A stretch of DNA of 31,829 bases from an uncultured Leptotrichia sp. (GTDB taxonomy: Bacteria; Fusobacteriota; Fusobacteriia; Fusobacteriales; Leptotrichiaceae). The stretch spans positions 1 to 31,829 of the forward strand of contig CALIJH010000167.1 of NCBI GenBank assembly GCA_938017765.1, in the 5' to 3' direction. The notes under the pieces were generated by a model, which made no database searches, was not told where the DNA came from, and worked only from the letters and a program-made list of their open reading frames with translations. The translations under genes and the position numbers were made by a program. Shown one piece after another: positions 6,945 through 15,365 of this stretch. Position 1 is the stretch's first letter. The number at the start of each line of letters is the position of its first letter.

Positions 6945-8186
6945 ATGAGTGATGATAACAAAGAAAAAAAATGGTTTGATAAAAAAATATCCCGTCGTGA
7001 TTTTTTAAAAAAAGCGGGAATAGCCGGAGCAGGAGTTGCAGTAGGGGCGACAGGTGTCGGTGCCATTATGTCAAGCCTATTCGGCAATGTTGCCGAACAG
7101 TTTGAGGGGAAAGACGAAATTTCCTTTTATGGAAAACATCAATCGGGAATATCCACTCCCGTACAGAAAAATGTATACTTTGCAGTACTGGAGTTACATT
7201 CCGAAAATAAGGAAGAAGTCAAGGAAATGTTCAAGGAATGGACAGATTATACTGAAAAAATGATGAAAGGGGAGCTTATAGCTCCCGAATTGAAAAATCA
7301 TCTGTTGCCTCCTGTCGATACTGGGGAAACGGTAGGATTAAATCCTTATCGTTTGACTGTAACTTTCGGAATAAGTCCGACATTTTTGGATAAACTGAAA
7401 CTGGACAGTAAAAAAATTGAAGAATTTAAAGATTTGCCCCATTTCCCGAGAGACCAGATAAAAGAACGTTATAAAGGCGGAGATATATGTATTCAGGCTT
7501 GCGCCGATGACGCACAGGTGGCTTTTCATGCGGTGAGAAATCTTGTTCGTAAAGGACGTACACTCATTACACTGAAGTGGAGCCAGTCAGGATTTTTGCC
7601 TATAGGGAATGGAAAAGAAACTCCGAGAAATCTATTCGGATTTAAGGACGGGACTGAAAATCCGAAAAATGAAAATGATTTTAATAATATAGTATGGTAT
7701 GATAAGGATAACTGGCTGAAAGACGGAACATATATGGTGGTGAGACGTATCCAAATGCACCTTGAAACATGGGACCGTACTAATTTGCAGGAACAGGAAA
7801 ATACATTCGGAAGATATAAAGAAAGCGGTGCTCCTTTCGGAGAAAAAGATGAATTTGCCGTGATTGATATAAATAAAAAAGGACCTGACGGAAATCCCGT
7901 ACTTCCCATTGACTCCCATGTGTTTTTAGCAAAAAAGGCTGAAACGAAAATCTGTCGCCGTGCTTTTTCCTATTCTGACGGAATTAATGAAATAAGCGGT
8001 CAGTTTGACGCAGGACTGCTGTTTATATGTTTTCAGAAAAATCCTGAACAGTTTATCAAAATCCAGAACAGTCTCGGAAACGAAGATAAGCTGAATGAGT
8101 ATATTACTCACATAGGTACAGGGATTTTTGCATGTTTCGGAGGGATAAGGAAAGGGGAATATATTGGCCAAAAATTATTTGAATAA
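6945..8186 (+). CDS. efeB: EfeB, Tat-exported DyP-type heme peroxidase
   Basis: A DyP-type heme peroxidase that in EfeUOB systems acts outside the membrane, proposed to oxidise ferrous iron for the permease or to release iron from heme. The twin-arginine signal is clear: SRRDFLK at residues 16-22 followed by a long Ala/Gly-rich hydrophobic stretch. The distal DyP motif GFKDGTENP spans residues 232-240, with catalytic D235. The proximal heme-ligand His is predicted at H325 in DSHVFLA, followed by the conserved arginines of CRRAFSY. Length (413) fits the family. It is coupled to efeO upstream and overlaps efeU by 23 bp. The Tat translocase genes follow in the same operon, which explains how this folded heme protein is exported. 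Confidence 0.95.
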   Translation: MSDDNKEKKWFDKKISRRDFLKKAGIAGAGVAVGATGVGAIMSSLFGNVAEQFEGKDEISFYGKHQSGISTPVQKNVYFAVLELHSENKEEVKEMFKEWTDYTEKMMKGELIAPELKNHLLPPVDTGETVGLNPYRLTVTFGISPTFLDKLKLDSKKIEEFKDLPHFPRDQIKERYKGGDICIQACADDAQVAFHAVRNLVRKGRTLITLKWSQSGFLPIGNGKETPRNLFGFKDGTENPKNENDFNNIVWYDKDNWLKDGTYMVVRRIQMHLETWDRTNLQEQENTFGRYKESGAPFGEKDEFAVIDINKKGPDGNPVLPIDSHVFLAKKAETKICRRAFSYSDGINEISGQFDAGLLFICFQKNPEQFIKIQNSLGNEDKLNEYITHIGTGIFACFGGIRKGEYIGQKLFE

Positions 8187-9846
8187 ATTCAGAATTACGT
8201 TATTAGTGTGTTTTGTTTTCTTCTGTGCTAATATTATTGCAAAAGAGAGTTACAGTGAAATTTATGTAAAAATAACCGATGCAACTACTGCCCTTAGAAA
8301 CAATGATAAAAAAGAAGCAGAAAAAATTGCAAAAGAAATAAAAGAAAAATTTAGGACTGTAAAAAATGCCAATTCTCCCCAAGGGTCAAAAGTACAGGAA
8401 CTTCTGAATAAAGGAGATGTAACTGAAGATAATCTGAAAGAGATTACAAAAGCACTTCTGGCATTTGAAAAGGAACAGAATCCTGTTGACGAAACTCAGG
8501 TGAAAAAAGATTTTAAAGCGAAAGTGTTTCCTGCTCTTGATACTCTGGAAAAAGTTATTCGGAGTAAAGACGTGGAAGCTATGAAAAAGGAATATCTGAA
8601 ATATAACGGCGTTTGGACAAGAAATGAAGCAGTAATTAGGGATAGAGACACCGTTTATTACGGAAAAGTCGAAACTGCCATGGCTTTCCTGCGAAGCTCC
8701 ATGGAAATGGAACCTTTCAACTACGACAATGTCATAAGCTCATTTAATGACCTGAAAACCGTTATTCAGGAATTTCTCGACGGAAAGAAAGTCGAAAATG
8801 CTTCTTCTGAAAACATTACTTTAAAACAGGCTGTAGATTTGCTGAAAGAGGGACTTGACGCATTTAAGTCAGGAGATAACGGTACGGGGCAGTCAAAAGT
8901 AAAAAAATTTATACAAGTCTGGCCTACTGTAGAGGGAGATGTAAGTACACGTAACGGTGCCCTTTATACAAAAGTTGAGACACAGACACCCGTAATAATG
9001 GTAAAAGGCGGAGAAAAGCAGTATCAGGAGCAGTTGCAGGGATTGATAGACGAACTGTCCCAAATTGACACAAAAGCCGAATATACTTTTTTGGATGCGA
9101 TGTTTATACTGCTTCGTGAAGGAGTGGAAGCATTGCTGATAGTATTGGCACTGGTGAGCGGACTGAAAGCTGCAAATCAGAAACGTGGACTGAAATGGGT
9201 ATACGCAGGAGCAGTAGCGGGAATTCTTGCGAGTATCGTTATTGCCGTTATTCTTCAAAAAGTGTTTCCGGCTGTGTCTTCGGGGACAAACCGTGAGATA
9301 CTTGAGGGATTTGTAGGTATATTTGCAGTAGCAATGATGATAGGAATAGGAGTATGGCTGCATAGCAGGTCTTCTTTGAAAGCTTGGAAAGACTATATGG
9401 AAAGAAAAATGAATATCGTAGTAAGTACGGGAAGTTTTATTTCGATGTTTGTATTGAGTTTTCTTGCCGTATTCAGGGAAGGTGCCGAAACAATACTGTT
9501 TTATGTAGGAATTTTACCTTTAATATCGGTGCAGAACCTCATCATAGGTATTTTGAGTGCCATCGTAATACTTATCATAATTGCATTGGTTCTTATATAT
9601 GCTTCTTCGAAAATAAAAGTACACAGAGTATTTTTTATACTCACATGGACTATCTATTTTCTTGCGTTTAAAATGTTGGGAACAAGTATTCATATGTTGC
9701 AGGTTGTGGGGGTTGTCCGTTTACATCTGATAAAATTTATACCTACGGTGGAAATATTAGGTATTTACGCGAACTGGGAAGTGTTTATAAGTCAGGTTAT
9801 TTTTATAATCCTGATTGCATCAATAACACTGAAAAGAAAAAAATAA
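8164..9846 (+). CDS. efeU: EfeU, FTR1-family iron permease with N-terminal extracytoplasmic domain
   Basis: The membrane permease of the EfeUOB iron-uptake system, homologous to yeast Ftr1p. Both iron-binding REGxE motifs of the family are present: REGVE at residues 318-322 and REGAE at 438-442, each in a transmembrane helix. The C-terminal half (about 310-560) has roughly seven hydrophobic segments. The N-terminal 300 residues follow a signal segment (about 8-26) and form a charged, helix-rich extracytoplasmic domain, longer than in E. coli EfeU but common in anaerobe homologues. The start is TTG at 8164, supported by AGGGGA 6 nt upstream inside efeB; the 23-bp overlap implies translational coupling. 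It is followed after 84 nt by tatC. Confidence 0.93.
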   Translation: MAKNYLNKFRITLLVCFVFFCANIIAKESYSEIYVKITDATTALRNNDKKEAEKIAKEIKEKFRTVKNANSPQGSKVQELLNKGDVTEDNLKEITKALLAFEKEQNPVDETQVKKDFKAKVFPALDTLEKVIRSKDVEAMKKEYLKYNGVWTRNEAVIRDRDTVYYGKVETAMAFLRSSMEMEPFNYDNVISSFNDLKTVIQEFLDGKKVENASSENITLKQAVDLLKEGLDAFKSGDNGTGQSKVKKFIQVWPTVEGDVSTRNGALYTKVETQTPVIMVKGGEKQYQEQLQGLIDELSQIDTKAEYTFLDAMFILLREGVEALLIVLALVSGLKAANQKRGLKWVYAGAVAGILASIVIAVILQKVFPAVSSGTNREILEGFVGIFAVAMMIGIGVWLHSRSSLKAWKDYMERKMNIVVSTGSFISMFVLSFLAVFREGAETILFYVGILPLISVQNLIIGILSAIVILIIIALVLIYASSKIKVHRVFFILTWTIYFLAFKMLGTSIHMLQVVGVVRLHLIKFIPTVEILGIYANWEVFISQVIFIILIASITLKRKK

Positions 9847-9936
9847 TAAAAATAAAATGATTTTGTCTACTTTTGTCCGTATAATGACAGTAGCCATAGC
9901 AAAAAAATAAAAAAGAAAAAAAGAAAGGATGTGTCC

Positions 9937-10647
9937 ATGTCGGAAGATAAAGCTCAAACATTAATAGAGCATATCGGAGAATTCAGGAAAAGGCTTATAA
10001 TAACAATAATATTTTTTCTGATTGCATTTTCAGTAAGTCTGATATTCTGTGCAGATATTTATAAAATGCTGACATATCCTTTTTCAAAAAAACTTGTCGT
10101 GTTAGGGCCTAACGATATTCTTGAGATATATATTACACTGGCAGGGATATGTGCTTTCAGTTTTACACTGCCTTTCGCGAGTTATCAGCTGTGGGCGTTT
10201 GTAAAACCGGGACTGAAAGAAAAAGAAGCTAAAATGGTGCTTTCATATATTCCCGCAATATTTATTCTGTTTGTTTCGGGACTTGCTTTCGGCTTTTTTA
10301 CGGTAACACCTGCACTTTTGAAAGTACTGCTTTCTATCGGGGAAGACCTGTTTAGTGTGCAGGTTACTGCACAAAGTTATCTGAAATTTGTAATACATAC
10401 TTCATTGCCTATTGCATTTGTTTTTGAACTGCCTGTTATAGCGGCTTTTCTGACATCATTACATATTTTGACCCCTGCTTATCTGGTAAAGAACAGAAGA
10501 TACGGATACTTTATATTGCTTGTACTGGCAGTCATTCTGACTCCTGCCGATTTCATAAGTGATTTGGCAATGACAGTACCGTTAATTCTGATTTATGAAG
10601 TAAGCGTCGTGGTCAGTAAATATATTTATAGGAAAAGGAGAGGATAG
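9937..10647 (+). CDS. tatC: Sec-independent (Tat) translocase subunit TatC
   Basis: TatC is the polytopic membrane subunit that recognises twin-arginine signals. The sequence has about six hydrophobic segments and the conserved cytosolic N-terminal motif EHIGEFRKRL plus the first-loop LWAFVKPGL motif. At 236 residues it is normal in size. The frame also opens with GTG at 9931, but AAAGGA (9924-9929) is 7 nt from the ATG at 9937, which is preferred. A TATAAT at 9880-9885 with a weak -35 could give an extra internal promoter. Its position after efeOBU suggests that the main client is EfeB, as in the fep-tatAC operon of Staphylococcus aureus. Confidence 0.96.
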   Translation: MSEDKAQTLIEHIGEFRKRLIITIIFFLIAFSVSLIFCADIYKMLTYPFSKKLVVLGPNDILEIYITLAGICAFSFTLPFASYQLWAFVKPGLKEKEAKMVLSYIPAIFILFVSGLAFGFFTVTPALLKVLLSIGEDLFSVQVTAQSYLKFVIHTSLPIAFVFELPVIAAFLTSLHILTPAYLVKNRRYGYFILLVLAVILTPADFISDLAMTVPLILIYEVSVVVSKYIYRKRRG

Positions 10648-10650
10648 TAA

Positions 10651-10845
10651 ATGGGAATTTTTAGAGATATTGGGACACCCGGACTGATAGTCATAATACT
10701 GGGAGCATTACTTATTTTTGGACCTAAACGTCTGCCGGAACTGGGAGAAGCTGTAGGAAAAATGCTTAAAGAATTTAAAAAATCAATGTCTGATATAACA
10801 GATGAAAACGATACTAAAAAAAATGATGACAAAGAAAAACAGTAA
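10651..10845 (+). CDS. tatA: Tat translocase pore-forming subunit TatA/E
   Basis: A 64-residue TatA-family protein: a short N-terminal transmembrane helix (about residues 9-23), the hinge FGPKRLPELG, an amphipathic helix with KMLKEFKKSM, and a charged tail. It starts 3 nt after the tatC stop, so translation is coupled. No TatB is present, so this is a minimal TatAC system in which one TatA does both jobs. Confidence 0.96.
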   Translation: MGIFRDIGTPGLIVIILGALLIFGPKRLPELGEAVGKMLKEFKKSMSDITDENDTKKNDDKEKQ

Positions 10846-10932
10846 AAAAGAAATAATACTAAGAAAAATAATAAAAAAAAGATGTAAATAACGGAAAAAA
10901 ATATTCAGGAGAAAAATCAAAAAAATAAATTG

Positions 10933-10961
10933 AATATGTAACTTTAGTTACATATTTTTTT
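10933..10961 (+). terminator. Terminator of the efe-tat operon
   Basis: A 9-bp perfect stem ATATGTAAC/GTTACATAT (10933-10941, 10946-10954) with loop TTTA is followed by an uninterrupted T run to 10961. It is AT-rich but well formed. Confidence 0.75.
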
Positions 10962-10968
10962 TATGAAT

Positions 10969-10977
10969 ATGATATAA
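10969..10977 (+). promoter_or_regulatory. Extended -10 promoter ahead of the binding-protein gene
   Basis: TGATATAAT fits an extended -10 (TGn plus a perfect TATAAT at 10972-10977); no good -35 is seen at 17 bp. It lies just after the operon terminator and would give a 5' UTR of about 230 nt. That leader contains a nearly pure purine tract at 11036-11088 and no ORF. Confidence 0.45.
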
Positions 10978-11035
10978 TTGGATATACAAAATAATTGAAT
11001 ATATAATTTTTTGATAGATTAAAGATAAAGTTTAT

Positions 11036-11088
11036 AAAAAAAGAAAAAAGAAAAAAGAAAAAAAAGAAAGAAAATAGAAAAAGAAAGG
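11036..11088. repeat. Purine-only A/G tract in the leader of the binding-protein gene
   Basis: About 53 bases are almost entirely A with regularly spaced G (AAAAAAG-like units), with a single T at 11075. It is a low-complexity, slippage-prone tract with no coding sense. Confidence 0.6.
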
Positions 11089-11212
11089 CAGCATATCAAT
11101 AATATTGAACTAAAATTCTGAATATTCTTTATCTATAACTATAGAATAAAAAGAAAACAAATCAAAAATATCGAATTAAAATATAATTGAGATATAAGAA
11201 AGGAGAAATATT

Positions 11213-12439
11213 ATGAATAAATTTTTCGGCTTAAATGATACATTGTATCAAATTGTGGAAAAATATCCCGAAACACTCGAATTTTTTATAGCTAACGGAT
11301 TTGAGCAGCTAAAAAATAAACAGATGTTTGAGTCAATGGCAAAAAATATAAAACTCAATATGGCTTTAAAAATAAAGAAAATCAATCCTGAATTGTTTGA
11401 AGAAAAATTAGTTGCATTTTTGCAGAAAGACAGCGAAACTGATATCTCCCTTGAGGGGAAAAAGGAAAATGCCACGGGAGATATACTTATAGAGGGAGTT
11501 TTACCCTGTCCTATCAGGATACCTCTGCTGGAAGGCATAAAAAAATGGGCTGAAACGAGAAATAAAGAAGTAGATTATAAGATAGATTATGAATTGCAGT
11601 CGGCAAATCTGGGCTTGGACTGGGTTGTGGATAAAGTGAAAACAGGAAACCCTGATAAAGTCTCGGATATACTCTTATCGGCAGGGTTTGAGTTGTTTTT
11701 TGACAAGGAGCTTATGGGGCAGTTTATGGAAAAAGGAATATTTGAAACATATTTAAATGATATGAACAAAGATTTCTGTAATGAAGAAATTGACTTAAGA
11801 GACCCTAAAAAACAGTATGCCATAATGGGAGTAGTCCCTGCTGTGTTCCTTATAAATAAAACAGTTCTTGGAGACAGAAAGCCACCTGAAGTATGGGAAG
11901 ATATATTGAGCGAAGAACTGGAAGATTCGGTAGCTTTACCGATGAATGACCTCGACTTGTTCAATGCTCTCATTATCAATATATACAAAGACTACGGTTC
12001 TGAAGGTATTCAGAAACTTGCAAGGTCTTACAAGAAAAATCTTCATCCGGCACAAATGGTGAAAGCCAAAGGGAGAAGTGGAGACGCACCTGCCGTAAGT
12101 ATAATTCCGTATTTCTTTACACAGATGCTAATGGGAGCGACCGACCTCGAAGCCGTATGGCCGAAAGACGGGGCGTTACTCAGTCCTATATTTATGATTA
12201 CAAAAAAGTCCAAAAAAGATAAAATTCAGCCTTTTATAGATTTCTTTATGTCCGAAGAAATAGGGACACTGTTTTCCGCTAACGGAAAATTTCCGTCGAC
12301 AAATCCCAATGTGGACAATCATCTGAAAGAAGACCAGAAATTTAAATGGATTGGCTGGGATTTCATTCATAGCAATGACGTCGGAGGATTAGTCAGAAAA
12401 TGCGAAGATGAATTTAACGAAGCCATTATGAAATTATAA
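11213..12439 (+). CDS. Leaderless ABC-type (iron-like) substrate-binding protein with N-terminal DUF1858-like domain
   Basis: The C-terminal part (about residues 90-408) resembles type 2 periplasmic binding proteins of the ferric-iron/polyamine class. This includes a VPAVFLINK strand, a PEVWEDIL segment and the WPKDGALLSPIFM region near the C-terminus. There is no signal peptide or lipobox: the N-terminus is a helical, charged region, so the protein should stay in the cytosol, which is odd for this fold. Residues 8-70 look like a DUF1858-type helical domain with KYPETLEFF at 17-25. The ATPase two genes downstream has the same KYPxTxxFF at the same residue numbers. A CPIR motif sits at 99-102. 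AAGGAG precedes the ATG. It heads a cassette with a P-loop GTPase-like protein and an ABC ATPase, and no permease is encoded. The ligand is unknown; iron or a metal complex is a guess from the family. Confidence 0.8.
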   Translation: MNKFFGLNDTLYQIVEKYPETLEFFIANGFEQLKNKQMFESMAKNIKLNMALKIKKINPELFEEKLVAFLQKDSETDISLEGKKENATGDILIEGVLPCPIRIPLLEGIKKWAETRNKEVDYKIDYELQSANLGLDWVVDKVKTGNPDKVSDILLSAGFELFFDKELMGQFMEKGIFETYLNDMNKDFCNEEIDLRDPKKQYAIMGVVPAVFLINKTVLGDRKPPEVWEDILSEELEDSVALPMNDLDLFNALIINIYKDYGSEGIQKLARSYKKNLHPAQMVKAKGRSGDAPAVSIIPYFFTQMLMGATDLEAVWPKDGALLSPIFMITKKSKKDKIQPFIDFFMSEEIGTLFSANGKFPSTNPNVDNHLKEDQKFKWIGWDFIHSNDVGGLVRKCEDEFNEAIMKL

Positions 12440-12554
12440 TAAAATAACTGTGATGAAGATAAAGATCTGAATTATAGTTATAACAATATCAAAGAATATC
12501 AAGGTGTATGATAAGATATGATAAGACAAAAAAAATGATTATTCAGGAGGAAAT

Positions 12555-13259
12555 ATGAATTTAATAATAGTTTCAGGACCACCCTCATCAGGAAAAACAA
12601 GTGTAATATTGAAAACTGTTGACGCCCTGAAGAAACAGGGAATGTCAGTGGGAGTAGTAAAATTTGACTGCTTGTATACAGATGACGATATATTGTATGA
12701 AAAAGCAGGAATACCTGTAAAAAAAGGTATTTCGGGAGCATTATGTCCTGACCATTTTTTTGTATCGAATATAGAAGAAGTAGTACAGTGGGGCAGAAGT
12801 TTGGGACTTTCCATGCTTATAACCGAATCGGCGGGTCTTTGTAATCGTTGTTCGCCATATATAAAGGATATAAAAGGGATATGTGTAATCGACAATCTGT
12901 CGGGCATAAATACACCTAAAAAAATAGGACCTATGCTGAAAGCCGCAGATATAGTTATTATTACTAAAGGAGATATTGTTTCGCAGGCTGAAAGGGAAGT
13001 ATTTGCCTCAAGGGTAAATTCTGTAAATCCCGGTGCTATAACAATGCACGTAAACGGGCTTACAGGACAGGGAGCCTATGAATTAAGCACACTGCTTTAT
13101 GAAAAGGAAAAAGAAATAGAAACTGTTCAGGGGAAAAAACTCAGATTTCCTATGCCGTCGGCTCTATGTTCCTATTGTCTTGGGGAAACGAGAATAGGAG
13201 AAAAATATCAAATGGGAAATGTCAGAAAAATGAATTTAGGCGGTAATAACGATGAATAA
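12555..13259 (+). CDS. HypB/UreG/CobW-like P-loop nucleotide-binding protein with two CxxC pairs
   Basis: A 234-residue SIMIBI-class P-loop protein. It has Walker A GPPSSGKT (residues 8-15), a Walker B-like strand LITESAG (88-94) and the guanine-specificity-like TKGD (137-140), an arrangement typical of HypB, UreG and CobW metallochaperone GTPases. Two cysteine pairs, C96-x2-C99 in GLCNRCSP and C205-x2-C208 in LCSYCLGE, could form a metal site, and C64 lies in LCPDH. AGGAGG is 6 nt from the ATG. Its last 8 bp overlap the ABC ATPase gene, so translation is coupled. The fold assignment is good. The role, loading or sensing a metal cofactor together with its neighbours, is inference. Confidence 0.8.
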   Translation: MNLIIVSGPPSSGKTSVILKTVDALKKQGMSVGVVKFDCLYTDDDILYEKAGIPVKKGISGALCPDHFFVSNIEEVVQWGRSLGLSMLITESAGLCNRCSPYIKDIKGICVIDNLSGINTPKKIGPMLKAADIVIITKGDIVSQAEREVFASRVNSVNPGAITMHVNGLTGQGAYELSTLLYEKEKEIETVQGKKLRFPMPSALCSYCLGETRIGEKYQMGNVRKMNLGGNNDE

Positions 13260-14265
13260 AAAACTTGTAGATGAACTGAAAATGTCCGAATTACTGGACA
13301 AGTATCCTTTTACGGAAAATTTTTTCAGTGAAAATGTTATCGACATAAAAGGTCATGAAAATGAGACATTCAGTGAGTTCTTAGATAAATTTGCCGAAGA
13401 AGAAATAGAAGATATGGCATTGGATACAGAAAAAATAAAAGAGGGGTTAATCGAATATATCGAACAGATGAAGCTGTTTCTTGGAATGGAAGAAGAGAGC
13501 GGTGTCGAAGTTCTGACAATAATTGCGGGAAAAGATAAAACGGGTAATCCTGAAGGTTTTGAAAGACTTGATATAAACAAATCGGAAATAATATCTATAG
13601 TAGGGCCTACAGGCTCTGGAAAATCAAGACTGCTCGCAGATATAGAATGGACGGCTCAAAAAGATACGCCGACACAGAGAGAAATACTTATTAACGGGGA
13701 GCTGCCTGACAAAAAATGGAGATATTCATCAAACAATAAGCTTGTCGCCCAGTTATCCCAAAATATGAATTTTGTCATGGATTTATCCGTGAGGGATTTT
13801 TTGGAATTGCATGCTAAAAGCAGAATGATAGATGATATTCAGGGAGTAACTGATAAAATCATAGAAGAAGCAAATAAACTTGCAGGAGAGCAGTTTAATC
13901 TCGATACGCCGATTACAGCCCTCAGTGGGGGACAGTCAAGGGCATTGATGATAGCAGACACTGCAATACTAAGTTCTTCGCCTATAGTCCTGATAGATGA
14001 GATTGAAAATGCGGGAATTGACAGAAAGAAAGCCCTCGATTTACTCGTTTCATCAGATAAGATTGTACTTATGGCGACTCATGACCCCACATTGGCATTG
14101 ATAGCCGATAAAAGAATTATAATCAAAAATGGAGGTATTTCAAAAATAATAAAAACAAGCCCTAAAGAAAAGAAAATTTTGTCAAAGCTTGAAGAAATGG
14201 ATAATATTATCCAAAAAATGAGAACAGATTTAAGAAATGGGGAAATATTGACAGATAATAAATAA
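13252..14265 (+). CDS. Soluble ABC ATPase with N-terminal DUF1858-like domain, no permease partner
   Basis: A 337-residue protein. Residues 1-75 are a helical DUF1858-like region with KYPFTENFF at 17-25, matching the binding-protein gene of the same cassette. Residues 85-337 form an ABC nucleotide-binding domain: Walker A GPTGSGKS (118-125), Q-loop Q170, signature LSGGQ (224-228), Walker B IVLID with catalytic E250, and H-loop H277 in MATHDP. All catalytic residues are present, so ATP hydrolysis is expected. No transmembrane segment is fused and no permease gene lies nearby. The D-loop region reads ENAGIDRKKA, where SALD is usual. It overlaps the preceding GTPase-like gene by 8 bp. It may act as a non-transport ABC machine or use a permease encoded elsewhere; the shared N-terminal domain favours an internal complex. 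Confidence 0.82.
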   Translation: MNKKLVDELKMSELLDKYPFTENFFSENVIDIKGHENETFSEFLDKFAEEEIEDMALDTEKIKEGLIEYIEQMKLFLGMEEESGVEVLTIIAGKDKTGNPEGFERLDINKSEIISIVGPTGSGKSRLLADIEWTAQKDTPTQREILINGELPDKKWRYSSNNKLVAQLSQNMNFVMDLSVRDFLELHAKSRMIDDIQGVTDKIIEEANKLAGEQFNLDTPITALSGGQSRALMIADTAILSSSPIVLIDEIENAGIDRKKALDLLVSSDKIVLMATHDPTLALIADKRIIIKNGGISKIIKTSPKEKKILSKLEEMDNIIQKMRTDLRNGEILTDNK

Positions 14266-14287
14266 CCTAACTAAATAAATTAGGTTA
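14263..14287 (+). other. Inverted repeat after the ABC cassette, possible weak terminator
   Basis: TAACCTAA (14263-14270) is inverted as TTAGGTTA (14280-14287), overlapping the stop codon. No U tract follows, so termination is uncertain. Confidence 0.35.
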
Positions 14288-14435
14288 AAAATAAATATAA
14301 AGTCCAAGAATAATTGTGAAACATAGTAAAAAATGAATTAACCAAAAGATTAAAAAAACGGAATAATCTAAGAATAAATATGGAATTATATTAAAAGTCA
14401 AGTTGTTTAAGAAATAAGGGAATATAATTTAATAT

Positions 14436-14482
14436 AATGAAAAAATAAAATAATGAAAAAATAAAATAATGAAAAATAAAAT
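14436..14482. repeat. AT-rich tandem repeat, 16-bp period, about three copies
   Basis: Units of AATGAAAAAATAAAAT occur at 14436-14451 and 14452-14467, then a 15-bp variant at 14468-14482. It lies just downstream of the convergent yoaK-type gene and has no obvious function. Confidence 0.7.
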
Positions 14483-14485
14483 TAT

Positions 14486-15157
14486 TTATATCTCATCTTT
14501 AAACATTATAACAAATACCGATAACAGTATAATACAGCAAACTAAAAGAGCTTTTTCCTTGAATATTTCGGAAAAAAATGAACCTGTAACAGCACCAATC
14601 ATAAAAAAAAGTATAAGACCGTAATAAGTCAGAAATTTATGCTTTGCATCTCTGTTCTTAGTTGACAGATAGTTATAGAGATTTTCCGTCCCGCTTCTCA
14701 GGTTTCCTGTACACATTGTTGTAGCGGAAAGGTTGCCTCGTGTTTTTCTGAATCCCTGTACCTGCAAGGAGCAGACAAATGATATTGCAATATTTACAAA
14801 AACATTCAGCTCTCCTTTAGGAATAAAAGAAGAGATGAATAAAACTGCAACTTCTATAAGGATAACAATCTGTCTCCAATGAATTTTGTTATGCTTGAAT
14901 TTCTTTTTGATAATCTCGGCAATCAGAATGCCCACTGCAAAAGCAAATATAGGTAAAAAGTAAAATAAAGCGTCTCTCCATCTTTTTTCGACTAACCTCA
15001 AAGCAAAAAAGACCATATTTCCTGTTTGAGCGTTGGCGAGAACTTTTCCTCTCATAATAAAAGTGTAAGCGTCAGTAAAGCCGCCTACAAGACAAAGCAG
15101 TAATGCCAGTCTGAAAGTATCCGAAGTCTGTTTTTTTGATTTTATGTTTTCTTTCAT
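14486..15157 (-). CDS. YoaK/DUF1275 family membrane protein
   Basis: A 223-residue inner-membrane protein of the DUF1275 (YoaK) family, whose function is not established. Family hallmarks are clear: LLCLVGGFTDAYTF near residue 25, then NAQTGNMVFF near residue 45, and the later TTMCTGNLRSG motif near residue 145. About six hydrophobic segments are visible, separated by Lys-rich cytosolic loops such as EIIKKKFKHNK. The ATG at 15157 follows GGAGAG on the minus strand. It stands alone, convergent with the ABC cassette. Confidence 0.88.
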   Translation of the reverse strand: MKENIKSKKQTSDTFRLALLLCLVGGFTDAYTFIMRGKVLANAQTGNMVFFALRLVEKRWRDALFYFLPIFAFAVGILIAEIIKKKFKHNKIHWRQIVILIEVAVLFISSFIPKGELNVFVNIAISFVCSLQVQGFRKTRGNLSATTMCTGNLRSGTENLYNYLSTKNRDAKHKFLTYYGLILFFMIGAVTGSFFSEIFKEKALLVCCIILLSVFVIMFKDEI

Positions 15158-15330
15158 TATTTATATCTCTCCATTTATTTTGTTATTTTTTGGTCTGACT
15201 ATTATTCCAAAATTCTTAAAGTAATCATTATTACATCTAATTGTAACAGAAAACAGTATATTTTTAAAGAGCATAAATAAAATATTCCATAGTATAAAAA
15301 AATTAAATGAAAAAAACATATCTGATATTA

Positions 15331-15359
15331 TTGACATTCTTGCAAGTAAAAGATATAAT
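15331..15359 (+). promoter_or_regulatory. Perfect consensus sigma70 promoter
   Basis: TTGACA (15331-15336), exactly 17 bp, then TATAAT (15354-15359). This is the only fully consensus promoter I found here. No protein start with a Shine-Dalgarno follows, which points to a stable RNA. Confidence 0.8.
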
Positions 15360-15365
15360 ATACTT

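Noticed and set aside
11036..11088. Coding or structured element in the A/G tract
   Set aside because: It is a low-complexity purine run with no ORF, symmetry or ribosome site leading to a small gene.
14436..14482. CRISPR-like array
   Set aside because: The units are contiguous AT-rich tandem repeats with no spacers, and no cas genes are present.
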